Shown here: one piece after another, positions 35,501 through 45,033 of the stretch
How the letters are laid out: each line of letters opens with the position of its first letter
Position numbering within the stretch: position 1 is the first letter of the stretch
Translations under genes and position numbers: made by a program
From: Acinetobacter sp. WCHA55
GTDB lineage: Bacteria; Pseudomonadota; Gammaproteobacteria; Pseudomonadales; Moraxellaceae
Length of the DNA stretch: 64,000 bases
Direction: 5' to 3'
Assembly: GCF_002165305.2 (NCBI RefSeq)
Contig: NZ_CP032286.1
Location: forward strand, 3,038,001 to 3,102,000
Notes under the pieces: model-generated
Databases searched by the model: none
Told to the model about the DNA's origin: nothing
The model's input: the letters and a program-made list of their open reading frames with translations, nothing else

Positions 35501-36928
35501 TTAATCTATGTCGCGATCCGCTTTGAGCTGTTTTAAAATTGCCCTTAAGACTTCAATTCGGGCCTGTTGTTTATCATTGGTGGAAATAATATACCAAGGT
35601 GCATAACTCATATCGGTATGTGCAAACATATCCGCGGCTGCCTTTAAATAATCATCCCATTTGTCGCGATTGCGCCAATCTTCTTCAGTAATTTTAAAGC
35701 GTTTATGTGGAGTGCTTTCACGAGCTTTAAACCGCGCCGCTTGTTCATCTTTATCAATCGCTAGCCAGAACTTTATCAGTACCGTTTGACTATTCACCAA
35801 ATTTTTTTCAAAACGATTGATTTCCGCATAAGCGCGTTGCCACTCTACCTCAGTTGCGAAGCCTTCCACCCGCTCTACCAAAACGCGTCCATACCATGTC
35901 CGATCAAAAATAGTGATGTCATCCGACTGCAATTTGCTCCAAAAACGCCATAGATAAGGACGGCGTAACTCATATTTTTCAGGTGCAGCAATGGTATGAA
36001 TTTCATATTCTCGCGGGTCGAACTTTTTCACAATACGCTTAATCGCCCCACCTTTACCCGCAGCATCCATCCCTTCAAAAGCAATTACCACTTTACGGTC
36101 ATCACAGCGGATGGCATCAGCCACTTGTTTGGTGAGTTTTTTCAATTCTGCTTTATAGCTGTCCGCCTCCGCGGTCACAGGGGCAAACTGCGTCAAACTT
36201 TCCGGTACAGCGGCTTGCTGCCACTTTAATGCCGCCTTTTTCTCGTGTTCTGGACAGTGAAGCAGTGCCGTTAAAATGGCTTGTGCAAAATTGTGATTAC
36301 GCACATCTTCATCCTCACCATCAATGATTTTCCAGTCGTCGGTGAAACGCGTACGTAGTTTTTGCAAAGTGTCGTATTGTTTTTTATTACGCCAGTCTAG
36401 CCCATGCAATTTATGCCAATGCACTTCGCTCGGATCCATATCATCCAGACGTTTTTGCAGAGACTTCCACGACAAATCGAACCAGACTTTTAAGACATCT
36501 ACGTTGTTGTTTTTTAAGTCCTGTTCAAAAGCCCGCATATTGCTGATGTATTCGTCAAACAAGGTGTCATCTAAAGGCTTTGAAGCATGCATGGCTGTAG
36601 CTAACAAGTCCCCATACCAATTACCAAACCACACCATAATTTGTCCCTCAGCAGGTACAAATCGGGTATAAGGCTGCCAAAACGGTTGTTTCAGATTAAA
36701 CAAATGTGGAGTATCTGCTTTGACATATAAAAAACGTGGATCGACCCATTCACGTAGTTGCTTCACTGCTTCGCCCTTGCCTGCAAGCTCAATTCCACTA
36801 ACTAAAATCACCAAACTTTTTGCATTGCTCTGATCACGGGTGTTCATCAACGCATATTGCGCTTCAATTAAATCCAGTGAAAGCTGTTCTTCATTCAGCT
36901 CTGTATTGACTGTTATTTCTGTGTTCAT
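35501..36928 (-). CDS. pap: Polyphosphate:AMP phosphotransferase (two-domain PPK2)
   Basis: PAP phosphorylates AMP to ADP with polyphosphate, recycling stored polyphosphate into adenylate energy. The enzyme was characterised from Acinetobacter johnsonii, where it is also 475 residues. Two PPK2 domains are in tandem. The C-terminal one is intact: Walker A FEGMDAAGKGGAIKRI (around residue 285) and FDRTWYGRVLVERVEG (around 345). The N-terminal one has ILVSGIELAGKGEAVKQL, lacking the Asp of the GMDAAGKGG motif, and a changed WFGNWYGDLL where DRTWYGR is expected, so it is probably not catalytic. It is monocistronic. Confidence 0.93.
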   Translation of the reverse strand: MNTEITVNTELNEEQLSLDLIEAQYALMNTRDQSNAKSLVILVSGIELAGKGEAVKQLREWVDPRFLYVKADTPHLFNLKQPFWQPYTRFVPAEGQIMVWFGNWYGDLLATAMHASKPLDDTLFDEYISNMRAFEQDLKNNNVDVLKVWFDLSWKSLQKRLDDMDPSEVHWHKLHGLDWRNKKQYDTLQKLRTRFTDDWKIIDGEDEDVRNHNFAQAILTALLHCPEHEKKAALKWQQAAVPESLTQFAPVTAEADSYKAELKKLTKQVADAIRCDDRKVVIAFEGMDAAGKGGAIKRIVKKFDPREYEIHTIAAPEKYELRRPYLWRFWSKLQSDDITIFDRTWYGRVLVERVEGFATEVEWQRAYAEINRFEKNLVNSQTVLIKFWLAIDKDEQAARFKARESTPHKRFKITEEDWRNRDKWDDYLKAAADMFAHTDMSYAPWYIISTNDKQQARIEVLRAILKQLKADRDID

Positions 36929-37123
36929 AACCCCGCCTTTCTTGTATTTAATCAGATCACTAGATCCTAAAAAATGATGGTCTAAATGATTTTCATATGT
37001 ATCTTTTGACTACTTCTACATCAAACTGACCACAAATAAATAGTTTTTTTGTCACTTTGTCATAGCGAGTTCCATCATCACGCACTAAGATTTAGCTATC
37101 TTTAAATAGAACTGAGACAGCAC

Positions 37124-37828
37124 ATGTCCAAACTCGCCGCCCTCGATGAGCTTTTAGAACAATATTACCAATTGCATTATCATCAAGATTCGGTGCTCTT
37201 CCAACGTTTACAAGATGTGCAAGTCTGGCAAAAGCAACGGATGCAACGCACGCATAACCGTGCGTTCGCAGAAAAGCAAAATCTATTAATGGCCGAGTAT
37301 TTTATCAACCGTCTATATGGTGGCCCAGATTTTGACGCTTTGGCAGGACAAATTGCACGCTTGAGCAAATATGCGCACAAAGCGGAGAAATTAATTCCAG
37401 AAAATGCCATTAGAACCGGTACCTCTGGGGTTGAGTTGGCGATTTTGGCAGTGCGACTGGACGAGCAAGTGGCGATACAGCTCCTCAAGGAACATCATCC
37501 TAGCGAGCCTTTAACCGACGACTTAATGCGCCAAGCCTATTTAAAACTAGAACAAGGCGAAGAACGCTTGAAACAGCTATATTTACTCGATCAATTGGGT
37601 AAAAACCTCGATAAATACATGCGCTCATTTATGGTCTATACCGCATTTAAGATGTGTAAAGGAACGGCCAATAAATACAACTTCAATGTCATGTATGATT
37701 TTATGCAAGATGGCTTTTTGGCCATGAAACCGCTAAAGTCGGCAGAGAAATTTGTGAAAGACTTTACTGCGGTGGAACGTCAAATTATTGATAAAGTCCA
37801 TGCAGGACATTTGTATCCTTTTCAGTAA
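37124..37828 (+). CDS. Conserved hypothetical (FFLEELY-motif-like family)
   Basis: The 234-residue soluble helical protein contains a stretch AEYFINRLYGGPDFDALAGQ, resembling the FFLEELY(G) motif of a small conserved family annotated in Acinetobacter and relatives. It is followed by LAILAVRLDEQVAIQLLKEH and a C-terminal helical domain. There is no signal peptide or membrane helix. The family name is from memory of the motif and is tentative; function is unknown. The gene lies 166 bp upstream of ubiE with a terminator between. Confidence 0.65.
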   Translation: MSKLAALDELLEQYYQLHYHQDSVLFQRLQDVQVWQKQRMQRTHNRAFAEKQNLLMAEYFINRLYGGPDFDALAGQIARLSKYAHKAEKLIPENAIRTGTSGVELAILAVRLDEQVAIQLLKEHHPSEPLTDDLMRQAYLKLEQGEERLKQLYLLDQLGKNLDKYMRSFMVYTAFKMCKGTANKYNFNVMYDFMQDGFLAMKPLKSAEKFVKDFTAVERQIIDKVHAGHLYPFQ

Positions 37829-37858
37829 ATTTCAACGAATGACGTGATAAAAATAAGC

Positions 37859-37886
37859 CAGCAGCAGCTTTGCTCTGCTGTTTTTC
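37859..37886 (+). terminator. Probable intrinsic terminator
   Basis: A CAGCAG/CTGCTG outer stem with an inner AGC/GCT hairpin is followed by five Ts. Confidence 0.7.
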
Positions 37887-37995
37887 TGTATATTATTCAG
37901 CACAATTGCATGATGATTACTGTACAACGTCCTAGAATCTGTCATCATGCATGCACTGCAACATTTACCCTATTGCTATGTTAGGAGTGACTCCC

Positions 37996-38940
37996 ATGTC
38001 GAATGAAAATCAAACGCCTACCGCTACTCAAGAGTCGGCACAAAACACAGACAAAGTGAGTCCATTTTTAACTGAACCATTGCCCCAAGGCACAGCACAA
38101 GGTCAGCAAAAATCATTACAACAACAGTTGACTGATACCCCAGTGACGGGTTCTGTACCCAAATACAATCTTCCTCGTGGTGCCAACACAGGTAACGTCG
38201 GTAGTACCACACACTTTGGTTACCAAACGGTTAGCAGTGAAGACAAAGCTCAAAAAGTGGCTGAAGTTTTCCACTCGGTTGCCAGCAAATACGACATTAT
38301 GAATGACTTGATGTCTTTCGGTATTCACCGTCTATGGAAACGCTTTGCGATCAATATGTCAGGGGTACGTCGTGGTCAACGCGTTCTCGATATTGCTGGC
38401 GGGACAGGCGACTTGGCTAAAGTATTTAGTCGTGAAGTCGGCCCTACAGGTCATGTGGTACTTTCAGACATTAACGAATCTATGTTGAATGTGGGTCGTG
38501 ATCGTTTAATCGATGCCGGCTGTACCAATGTTGACTTCGTATTAGCCAATGCTGAAACCCTAGAGCCGTTTGAAGACAACAGCTTCGACCTACTCACAAT
38601 CTCGTTTGGTCTACGTAATGTGACCGATAAAGATGCAGCACTTGCAGCGATGTACCGCGTGCTTAAACCAGGTGGTCGCCTGCTGGTATTAGAGTTTTCT
38701 AAACCTGTATTTGAACCGTTTTCAAAACTGTACGACCTATATTCATTCACCGCACTGCCGATCATGGGCAAAATCATTGCCAATGACTCAGAAAGCTACA
38801 AATATTTAGCTGAGTCGATTCGTATGCACCCAGACCAACGCACGCTCAAAGGTATGATGGAAAATGCAGGCTTCCAAAACTGCGACTATCACAACCTGAC
38901 AGGTGGTATTGTTGCTGTACACCGTGGTTTTAAACTTTAA
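37996..38940 (+). CDS. ubiE: Demethylmenaquinone/2-methoxy-6-polyprenyl-1,4-benzoquinol methylase UbiE
   Basis: UbiE is the C-methyltransferase of ubiquinone (and menaquinone) synthesis. The methylase core begins around residue 75 ([19 protein letters not shown]) with [20 protein letters not shown]. The SAM-binding motif is [12 protein letters not shown], and [20 protein letters not shown] and LLVLEFSKP follow. The start at 37996 has an AGGAG Shine-Dalgarno; the frame extends upstream but without need. The N-terminal ~70 residues (Gln/Thr/Asn-rich, e.g. [14 protein letters not shown]) are absent from the 251-residue E. coli enzyme. It is first in ubiE-ubiJ-ubiB. Confidence 0.96.
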   Translation: MSNENQTPTATQESAQNTDKVSPFLTEPLPQGTAQGQQKSLQQQLTDTPVTGSVPKYNLPRGANTGNVGSTTHFGYQTVSSEDKAQKVAEVFHSVASKYDIMNDLMSFGIHRLWKRFAINMSGVRRGQRVLDIAGGTGDLAKVFSREVGPTGHVVLSDINESMLNVGRDRLIDAGCTNVDFVLANAETLEPFEDNSFDLLTISFGLRNVTDKDAALAAMYRVLKPGGRLLVLEFSKPVFEPFSKLYDLYSFTALPIMGKIIANDSESYKYLAESIRMHPDQRTLKGMMENAGFQNCDYHNLTGGIVAVHRGFKL

Positions 38941-38963
38941 AATTAAACGTTTAAGGGCAAATT

Positions 38964-39635
38964 ATGTGGTCGATTCTGGCACTCGGTGCAGTTGAACGAT
39001 TAATTCATTATGTGATTAATTTGGATGCGATCACTCGCATCCAGCTCAATGAACTACAAGGCAAGATGTTGCGTGTGGTGATTACATCCCCGCAACTGTC
39101 TGTAGATGTGTTCTTTGACCACGCTAAAGTACGCTTAGAACCTACCGTTACGGGGCATAGTGAAACAGCGTCCATTTTCGAACAACGCCCTTTTGACCAA
39201 GCTCAGTCTCCCCCCCCAGCAACCGCAACTTTAACAGTGGCCAATGTGGTTGAGCTACTCAAGCTTTTACTGGCGGATGATGTTGGCAATATCCCGCTCC
39301 AAGGCGATTATCACCTTCTGCAAGATATTCAACGGATTATGCAACAAGCTGAGCCAGACTTGGCTGCGCATCTAAGCCCGTGGCTTGGTCCAAGTTTGGC
39401 GCATGAACTGGCCAAAATTCAACTGGCACCGAAGCACATCAAACAGACCTTGCAAAGTCATTTGTTTTTTGCTGAAGATGCCTTGAAAGAAGACAGTGGT
39501 CTATTTGCCCCACGTTGGCAAATGGATGATCTGCATCAAGATACCCGCATTTTTAATCAAAACTTAGATCGTGCCGAAGCCAAAATTCAACAGCTTCAAG
39601 CACAGATTGACACTCAAGACTCAACTCAAAACTAG
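38964..39635 (+). CDS. ubiJ: Ubiquinone biosynthesis accessory factor UbiJ
   Basis: UbiJ contains an SCP2 lipid-binding domain and is part of the soluble Ubi complex, binding polyprenyl intermediates. The 223-residue product begins MWSILALGAVERLIHYVINL, contains GNIPLQGDYHLLQDIQRIMQ, and ends in a coiled coil (NQNLDRAEAKIQQLQAQIDT). Position between ubiE and ubiB is the usual arrangement in Gammaproteobacteria and strongly supports the call. Confidence 0.92.
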   Translation: MWSILALGAVERLIHYVINLDAITRIQLNELQGKMLRVVITSPQLSVDVFFDHAKVRLEPTVTGHSETASIFEQRPFDQAQSPPPATATLTVANVVELLKLLLADDVGNIPLQGDYHLLQDIQRIMQQAEPDLAAHLSPWLGPSLAHELAKIQLAPKHIKQTLQSHLFFAEDALKEDSGLFAPRWQMDDLHQDTRIFNQNLDRAEAKIQQLQAQIDTQDSTQN

Positions 39636-39647
39636 GTATTTGCATAT

Positions 39648-41267
39648 ATGATTCCGCACGTTTCACGTTTACTCGAACTTTGGCGCATTGCCGCGCACTA
39701 TAGACTCGACACGTTGTTTCCTGCGGAAGAATTGCCTGAAAAAGCACGTCATGCACTAGGACTAATTCGCATGCATCCAGCGGCATGGTCCAGCCGTGAA
39801 CGCAAAAACCCATTGAAGCTGAAACTGGCTTTAGAAGAAATGGGACCACTGGCGATTAAAATGGGGCAACTCCTGTCTACTCGCCGTGACCTTATTCCAC
39901 CTGAAGTGCTACAACAACTGGTTTTGCTCCAAGACCGTGTCAAACCGTTTGGTTCTGATGTCGCGAAAATGCGTATTCAGGAATCACTGAAAGCCGATGT
40001 AAATACGCTGTTTGCACGCTTCGACGAACAGCCATTGGCAGCCGCGTCGATTGCTCAAGTCCATACGGCGGCTTTACATGATGGGCGCGAAGTGGTGGTG
40101 AAAGTCACCCGTCCCGATATTCGTAGTCAAATTTTACATGACTTTGAAATTTTAGAATGGCTAGGTGATTTTCTAGAAAAACGCCTAGAAGCCGCGCGTG
40201 CCCTGCACTTATCTGAAATTATTCAGGACTATCGTCAAGTCATTTTAAATGAACTGGATTTGACCTTAGAAGCCGACAACACCCGTCGTATGCGCCATTA
40301 CTTTACAGGCTCAAGCATGATGTATGTGCCTGAAGTCTATATGGACAGCAAAGACGTGATGGTGGCTGAACGTATTACGGGCGTTCCTATTTCAGACATT
40401 GAAACCTTTGAAAAGTTGGGCATGGATCGTAAAGATCTGGCAGAAAAAGGTTTAACCATTTTCTTTACCCAAGTCTTCCGTGACAACTTTTTCCATGCCG
40501 ACATGCATCCGGGCAATGTCTTTGTTGAAACCCTCAACCCAAGCCAACCACGCTATATTGCGTTGGACTGTGCCATTATGGGGGAGTTGTCGAAGCACGA
40601 CCAAATGACCGTGGCACGTATGCTACTTGCGGTCATGAACAGCGACTTTATGCAACTGATTCAAATCGTGCATCAAGCGGGTTGGATTCCACCGGGCACA
40701 GACCAAGATGCACTAGCACGTGAAATGCGTCGCACGGTCGGGCCAATGGTGTCCAAACCCATGCATGAATTGGACTTCGCAGGCATTTTGATTCAAGTGA
40801 TGGATATCGCACGTCGTTTCCATTTGGAAATTCCACCACAGTTGATGCTACTGCTTAAAACCCTCGTGCATGTTGAGGGTTTAGGCACAGACCTTTACCC
40901 AGAGCTGGACATTTGGAGTTTAGCCAAGCCAATCCTGACCGATTGGATCAAAGCACAAATGAATCCACAGAAGAACCTAAAAGAGCTGGGACAAAAAATT
41001 CCGGACTTACTTTTAGGGGCGCAAGACTTCCCAACACTGTTGGTCGATAGCTTAAATGGCCTTAAAAACCAATCGGCTTGGCATGCTAAACAGCTCAATG
41101 AACTACAAAGTATGCGCTTGCAAATGGAACATCAGCAAAAGCGTAGTTGGATTTTTGGTAGTCTCATGGCCATTTTGCTGTCAATTGCGATTATCTCGCC
41201 ATGGTTTATTTCAGTGATCTTAATTGTGCTCACTGGCTTACTGGCGGTGTGGCGCGTGTTTAAATAA
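39648..41267 (+). CDS. ubiB: Ubiquinone biosynthesis protein kinase-like UbiB
   Basis: UbiB is an atypical ABC1/ADCK-family ATPase needed for ubiquinone synthesis, thought to help extract intermediates from the membrane. The 539 residues match the family. The N-terminal KxGQ signature is seen in LAIKMGQLLSTRRDLIPPEV (residue ~65-85), the alanine-rich loop in PLAAASIAQVHTAAL, the catalytic region in FFHADMHPGNVFVE, and the metal site in IALDCAIMGEL (where DFG is typical). Two C-terminal membrane helices follow (LMAILLSIAIISPWFISVIL). It lies 12 bp after ubiJ. Confidence 0.96.
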   Translation: MIPHVSRLLELWRIAAHYRLDTLFPAEELPEKARHALGLIRMHPAAWSSRERKNPLKLKLALEEMGPLAIKMGQLLSTRRDLIPPEVLQQLVLLQDRVKPFGSDVAKMRIQESLKADVNTLFARFDEQPLAAASIAQVHTAALHDGREVVVKVTRPDIRSQILHDFEILEWLGDFLEKRLEAARALHLSEIIQDYRQVILNELDLTLEADNTRRMRHYFTGSSMMYVPEVYMDSKDVMVAERITGVPISDIETFEKLGMDRKDLAEKGLTIFFTQVFRDNFFHADMHPGNVFVETLNPSQPRYIALDCAIMGELSKHDQMTVARMLLAVMNSDFMQLIQIVHQAGWIPPGTDQDALAREMRRTVGPMVSKPMHELDFAGILIQVMDIARRFHLEIPPQLMLLLKTLVHVEGLGTDLYPELDIWSLAKPILTDWIKAQMNPQKNLKELGQKIPDLLLGAQDFPTLLVDSLNGLKNQSAWHAKQLNELQSMRLQMEHQQKRSWIFGSLMAILLSIAIISPWFISVILIVLTGLLAVWRVFK

Positions 41268-41281
41268 ATACTTTCTGCTGT

Positions 41282-41317
41282 ATAAAAAAAGTCTGAGTCT
41301 CTCAGGCTTTTTTTATA
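41282..41317 (+). terminator. Intrinsic terminator after ubiB
   Basis: AAAAAAGTCTGAG and CTCAGGCTTTTTT form a stem with one mismatch-like G-T step, followed by Ts and an outer GTATA/TATAC extension. Confidence 0.8.
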
Positions 41318-41422
41318 CTTAACGGGTATGTAGAAAATGACTCCCAAGTCATTCTTGGATCACTTTTGCCAATGCACTCATTCTCTCGCCAACTAAAATG
41401 ACAATACATATTGTCTCTTTGA

Positions 41423-42508
41423 ATGATAACGATGATGCAAATCCTGCAGAAACACCCTCCGGCTTTAAGCATTCGTGCAGGTAAGTTAGCACGTCAACTC
41501 ATTCAAAGCGAAGGCTTACAAGCTGAGCAGGTCGATATTGTGCCCGGTGCCGCAGGTGGGCCCAAAGGTATCGGGATTCAAGGTTTAGACCAAGCCATTT
41601 TTGGTGAGTTCTTTGCCCGTGCACCACAAAGACGGACTTTGATTGGTTCGTCTATTGGCAGTTGGCGCTTTGCCAGCATCTTGGCGCATGGTGCAAAAGC
41701 AGGTACTGAACGTTTAGGTGAACTCTATACCAACCTGTATTTTGACAAAAAAATGCAACGCCAAGAAGTCAGTGATATTTGCCGTGGCATGCTGCTCGAC
41801 TTGGTGCAAGGTAAAGAAGAGGAACTAGTAGATCATCCAGACTACCACCTTGCAGTCCTCTCGATTAAAGCACAGCACATCTTCCAAAGTGACCAAGTTC
41901 TACCGCTCTTGGCCTCTGTCGCAGGGATCATCGGCACAACCGCTGTTGCACGGAAACATAGCCGCCACTTTATGCAACGGGTGATTAGTCAGCCCAACAT
42001 TGGCAAACAATTTAAAGTAGAAGATGATTTCCTCACTCATTATCACAGTCTCACCGCTGCAAACGTTCTGCCTTGGCTGATTGCCTCAGCCTCTATTCCA
42101 GGCGTGATGGCCGCGATTCGCGATATTCCAGATGCACCCCAAGGCAGTTATCGCGATGGTGGTCTGATTGACTATCACATTGACCTGCCTTTTGAGAGTC
42201 AAGGCATTGTGCTTTATCCGCACTTTACGGACAGCATTACGCCAGGCTGGTTTGATAAACTGTTTAAACGCCGCGCCAATCCTGAAAATCAAGCCCGTAC
42301 CCTGCTCCTATCTCCATCCCAAGACTATTTACAGAGCTTACCTTTAGGGCGCTTGCCTGATCGTAAAGATTTCACCCTCAAAGGGCTTGACCAAAAACAG
42401 CGCATTCAAATGTGGAACCAATGCATCGCTGAAAGTCAGCGCTTAGGTGATGAGTTCTTGGAAATGGTGGAAAAACAGCATTTTGCACAGGTCATACAAG
42501 ATTTATAA
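41423..42508 (+). CDS. Patatin-like phospholipase
   Basis: The 361-residue product has the patatin lipase layout: an oxyanion-hole glycine cluster (PGAAGGPKGIGIQG) around residue 43, the catalytic GXSXG as GSSIGSWR around residue 75, and a catalytic Asp in YRDGGLIDYHIDLPF around 240. There is no signal peptide or membrane helix. Close start codons at 41423, 41432 and 41435 cannot be separated; no strong Shine-Dalgarno is visible. The substrate is not known. It is monocistronic between the ubiB terminator and a region with a frameshifted small gene. Confidence 0.85.
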   Translation: MITMMQILQKHPPALSIRAGKLARQLIQSEGLQAEQVDIVPGAAGGPKGIGIQGLDQAIFGEFFARAPQRRTLIGSSIGSWRFASILAHGAKAGTERLGELYTNLYFDKKMQRQEVSDICRGMLLDLVQGKEEELVDHPDYHLAVLSIKAQHIFQSDQVLPLLASVAGIIGTTAVARKHSRHFMQRVISQPNIGKQFKVEDDFLTHYHSLTAANVLPWLIASASIPGVMAAIRDIPDAPQGSYRDGGLIDYHIDLPFESQGIVLYPHFTDSITPGWFDKLFKRRANPENQARTLLLSPSQDYLQSLPLGRLPDRKDFTLKGLDQKQRIQMWNQCIAESQRLGDEFLEMVEKQHFAQVIQDL

Positions 42509-42523
42509 ACAAAATTTGCGCAT

Positions 42524-42575
42524 TAATGTAATCTTGTTTAATCTGACCAAATAAAGAAAAATCGAGATTACATTA
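42524..42575. repeat. Perfect 11-bp inverted repeat with 30-nt spacer
   Basis: TAATGTAATCT (42524-42534) and AGATTACATTA (42565-42575) are exact reverse complements. The spacer contains a further TTAATCT, so TAATCT occurs twice directly. No T-run follows. It may be an operator, a processed RNA hairpin or remnant ends of a small element. Confidence 0.45.
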
Positions 42576-42580
42576 TTTCT

Positions 42581-42780
42581 ATGCTAACAATAATTTTAAG
42601 TAAACAAGAAAAATATGTTCAAATCATTGAATTACAAAACGAATCGTGGGAAAGAATGTTATTGCAAGCTCGTTAGAAGATTGCATTCCAATCAACATCG
42701 ACCAATTAAAAAAATCGGATGATATTCGTTATGAATTCATTTTTAGACAATGGTTAAATCATTCGATCTATGATTTCTAA
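42581..42780 (+). pseudogene. Small frameshifted gene remnant
   Basis: The ATG at 42581 opens 31 codons (MLTIILSKQEKYVQIIELQN...) that stop at TAG 42674-42676. In a shifted frame coding-like sequence continues at once (LEDCIPINIDQLKKSDDIRY..., ending in FRQWLNHSIYDF) to TAA at 42778-42780. A single-base change near 42670 would join them into one ~66-residue protein. The reconstructed end overlaps the start of the next gene, as operon members do. I do not recognise the family. A programmed frameshift or a sequencing error are alternatives. Confidence 0.45.
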
Positions 42781-44056
42781 TCACTCCCCCCACTTCGCCA
42801 TCATCGGTGCAGGAACCGCAGGATTAGCCACTGCGATTTTACTGGCTCGACAAAATATTCAAGTCAGTATTTTAGAGAAAGCTTCAAAACTTGAACCTGT
42901 CGGTGCAGGACTGTTACTCCAGCCCTCTGGTTTAGCTGTTTTTGAGCATTTAGGTCTTTTAGATGAGGTTTTAAGACTGGGTGCAAAAGTCACTGGGCTC
43001 AAAGGTCAGTTGCCGAGTGGCAATTTACTGGTGAATAGCCATTATCAACAAGCGCACCCTGATTTTTATGGTGTCGGTATTCATCGAGCCACGTTATGTC
43101 ATGTTTTAGAAAATAAATGCCGTGAATATTCCGAATTCATTACTTGGCAAATGAATACTGACATTCAAACATTAGAAGAAAAATCAAATCATATCCAAGT
43201 TTTGGGTACAAAAGATGGCGAAGCATTTGACCAAGCTTTTGATGCTGTGATCATCGCCAATGGCGCACGTAGCCTTTTAAGACCCAAAAAATGGGTAAAG
43301 GTTGATCAAGCTTATCCTTGGGGAGCCAAATGGACGATTGTTCCCGAATGTCTTGAATTAGATACAGAAATTTTACATCAGTTTCATGATCGCTCTAAAA
43401 TGATGCTGGGCATCTTACCAACAGGCACAGTGCCACATGAACCCAAGCAAAGACTGTCGAGTGTGTTTTGGAGTCTTCCCAGCCATCAGCTAAATGGCTT
43501 TCTACACAATTCACAAGCGCATTCCGACTGGTTAAGCCAAGTGTCTAAGCGGTGGAAACCTGCTGCGGATTGGTTAGAACAAGTCATTGCCCAGCCTGAA
43601 CAAAAATCACAATGGTTGACTGCAAATTATCGTGATGTGGTGCTGTCTAAGTTTGGTGAGGGTCGTATTGGTGTCATGGGTGATGCAGCACATGCCATGA
43701 GCCCGCAACTGGGGCAAGGTGCAAATATGGCTCTTTTAGATGCATGGGCTTTGGGCCAAGCGGTTCAAAGCGCAAGGAAAAATACAGCTCTTGATTATGT
43801 TCAACTCTGGCAAACGTATCATCAACACCGTCAAAGTTCGACGGCGTTCTATCAATTTTTAAGTCGTTTACTCACCCCCCTTTACCAGTCTGAGCTATGG
43901 TGGGCAGGTGGTTTACGTGATTTAAGCTTTGCTTGGATGTATCGAATCCCCTATTTTCGTAAAGAAATGGCGGTGACGATTTCAGGTTTAAAATTAGGCA
44001 TGTTCAGTCAAATGAACTATCAGGATATTGCAAAACAAAACAATCATTCTGTGTAA
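42770..44056 (+). CDS. FAD-dependent monooxygenase (UbiH/salicylate hydroxylase-like)
   Basis: The 428-residue flavoprotein has an N-terminal GxGxxG motif IIGAGTAGLATAILLARQ, the EKASKLEPVGAGLLLQPSGL block typical of salicylate/6-hydroxynicotinate-type hydroxylases, and the C-terminal GDAAHAMSPQLGQGANMALL motif. These define class A flavin monooxygenases acting on aromatic or quinone-like rings. The substrate is not deducible. It is not part of a ubiquinone operon here. Its start overlaps the end of the small broken gene at 42581-42780. Confidence 0.85.
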   Translation: MISNHSPHFAIIGAGTAGLATAILLARQNIQVSILEKASKLEPVGAGLLLQPSGLAVFEHLGLLDEVLRLGAKVTGLKGQLPSGNLLVNSHYQQAHPDFYGVGIHRATLCHVLENKCREYSEFITWQMNTDIQTLEEKSNHIQVLGTKDGEAFDQAFDAVIIANGARSLLRPKKWVKVDQAYPWGAKWTIVPECLELDTEILHQFHDRSKMMLGILPTGTVPHEPKQRLSSVFWSLPSHQLNGFLHNSQAHSDWLSQVSKRWKPAADWLEQVIAQPEQKSQWLTANYRDVVLSKFGEGRIGVMGDAAHAMSPQLGQGANMALLDAWALGQAVQSARKNTALDYVQLWQTYHQHRQSSTAFYQFLSRLLTPLYQSELWWAGGLRDLSFAWMYRIPYFRKEMAVTISGLKLGMFSQMNYQDIAKQNNHSV

Positions 44057-44245
44057 AATGCGATGACCATCATCGTCATCCGCTTTGGATGGGTGACTGA
44101 TAGTTGAATTTCTAAAATACATCAATTAAGCCACTGTGAGATAACTGTAGAAAGTTTCTCCTCTATTCTGTTTAAATCACGTAGACTATAGCGCGCTACG
44201 TTAACATCGTAACACTCTCAATATTTATTCGCTTGGTGAAATCTT

Positions 44246-45028
44246 ATGAACAATTTGCAATGGCTCGATGAAGTAAAATTTAACGAACAAGGTTTAGTCC
44301 CTGCCATTGCACAGCATCATCAAACGGGTCGTGTTCTGATGGTGGCATGGATGAACCGTGAAGCGTTGGCTTTGACGGCTGAAAAAAACCAAGCTGTGTA
44401 TTTCTCTCGTTCACGCAACAAGTTATGGCATAAAGGCGAAGAATCTGGACATTTTCAGACCGTACATGAAATTCGTCTCGACTGCGATGCCGACGTAATC
44501 GTGCTGCAAATTGAACAGCACGGCGGGATTGCCTGTCACACAGGTCGCGAATCATGCTTCTACCGTAAACTCACGCCAAATGGCTGGGAAATTGTGGATG
44601 CACAGCTCAAAGACCCGAACGCGATTTATGGTGAAAAATCAACCAACCCACATACATTGGCAATGAATGCCTCAACAGCGCAGTCTGAGCAAGTTGAAGT
44701 TTTGTCCTACCTCGGTCAAATGATGGCTGAGCGTAAAGCAGCTGATCCAGACTCGTCTTATGTTGCAAAGCTGTACCACAAAGGTCTCAACAAAATTTTA
44801 GAAAAAATCGGTGAAGAAGCGGTTGAAACCATTATTGCCGCGAAAGATTTTAAATCTGAAGCGAATGAAGATCATAAAAATGATTTGATCTATGAGGTGG
44901 CAGACCTTTGGTTCCATACGATTGTGGTTTTAGGTTATTTCGACTTAGACCCTCAAGTGGTTCTCAATGAATTGGCACGTCGTCAAGGGCTTTCTGGTTT
45001 GCTTGAAAAAGCCAACCGTAACCACTAA
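44246..45028 (+). CDS. hisIE: Bifunctional phosphoribosyl-AMP cyclohydrolase / phosphoribosyl-ATP pyrophosphatase
   Basis: HisIE catalyses the second and third steps of histidine synthesis. The N-terminal HisI part (residues 1-~125) has [20 protein letters not shown], the metal-binding [20 protein letters not shown], and [10 protein letters not shown]. The C-terminal HisE part (from ~150) has [20 protein letters not shown] and [12 protein letters not shown], then [18 protein letters not shown]. The two activities are fused as in many Gammaproteobacteria. The gene is away from any other his gene in this window and is followed 6 bp later by a helicase gene. Confidence 0.96.
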   Translation: MNNLQWLDEVKFNEQGLVPAIAQHHQTGRVLMVAWMNREALALTAEKNQAVYFSRSRNKLWHKGEESGHFQTVHEIRLDCDADVIVLQIEQHGGIACHTGRESCFYRKLTPNGWEIVDAQLKDPNAIYGEKSTNPHTLAMNASTAQSEQVEVLSYLGQMMAERKAADPDSSYVAKLYHKGLNKILEKIGEEAVETIIAAKDFKSEANEDHKNDLIYEVADLWFHTIVVLGYFDLDPQVVLNELARRQGLSGLLEKANRNH

Positions 45029-45033
45029 GTTTA

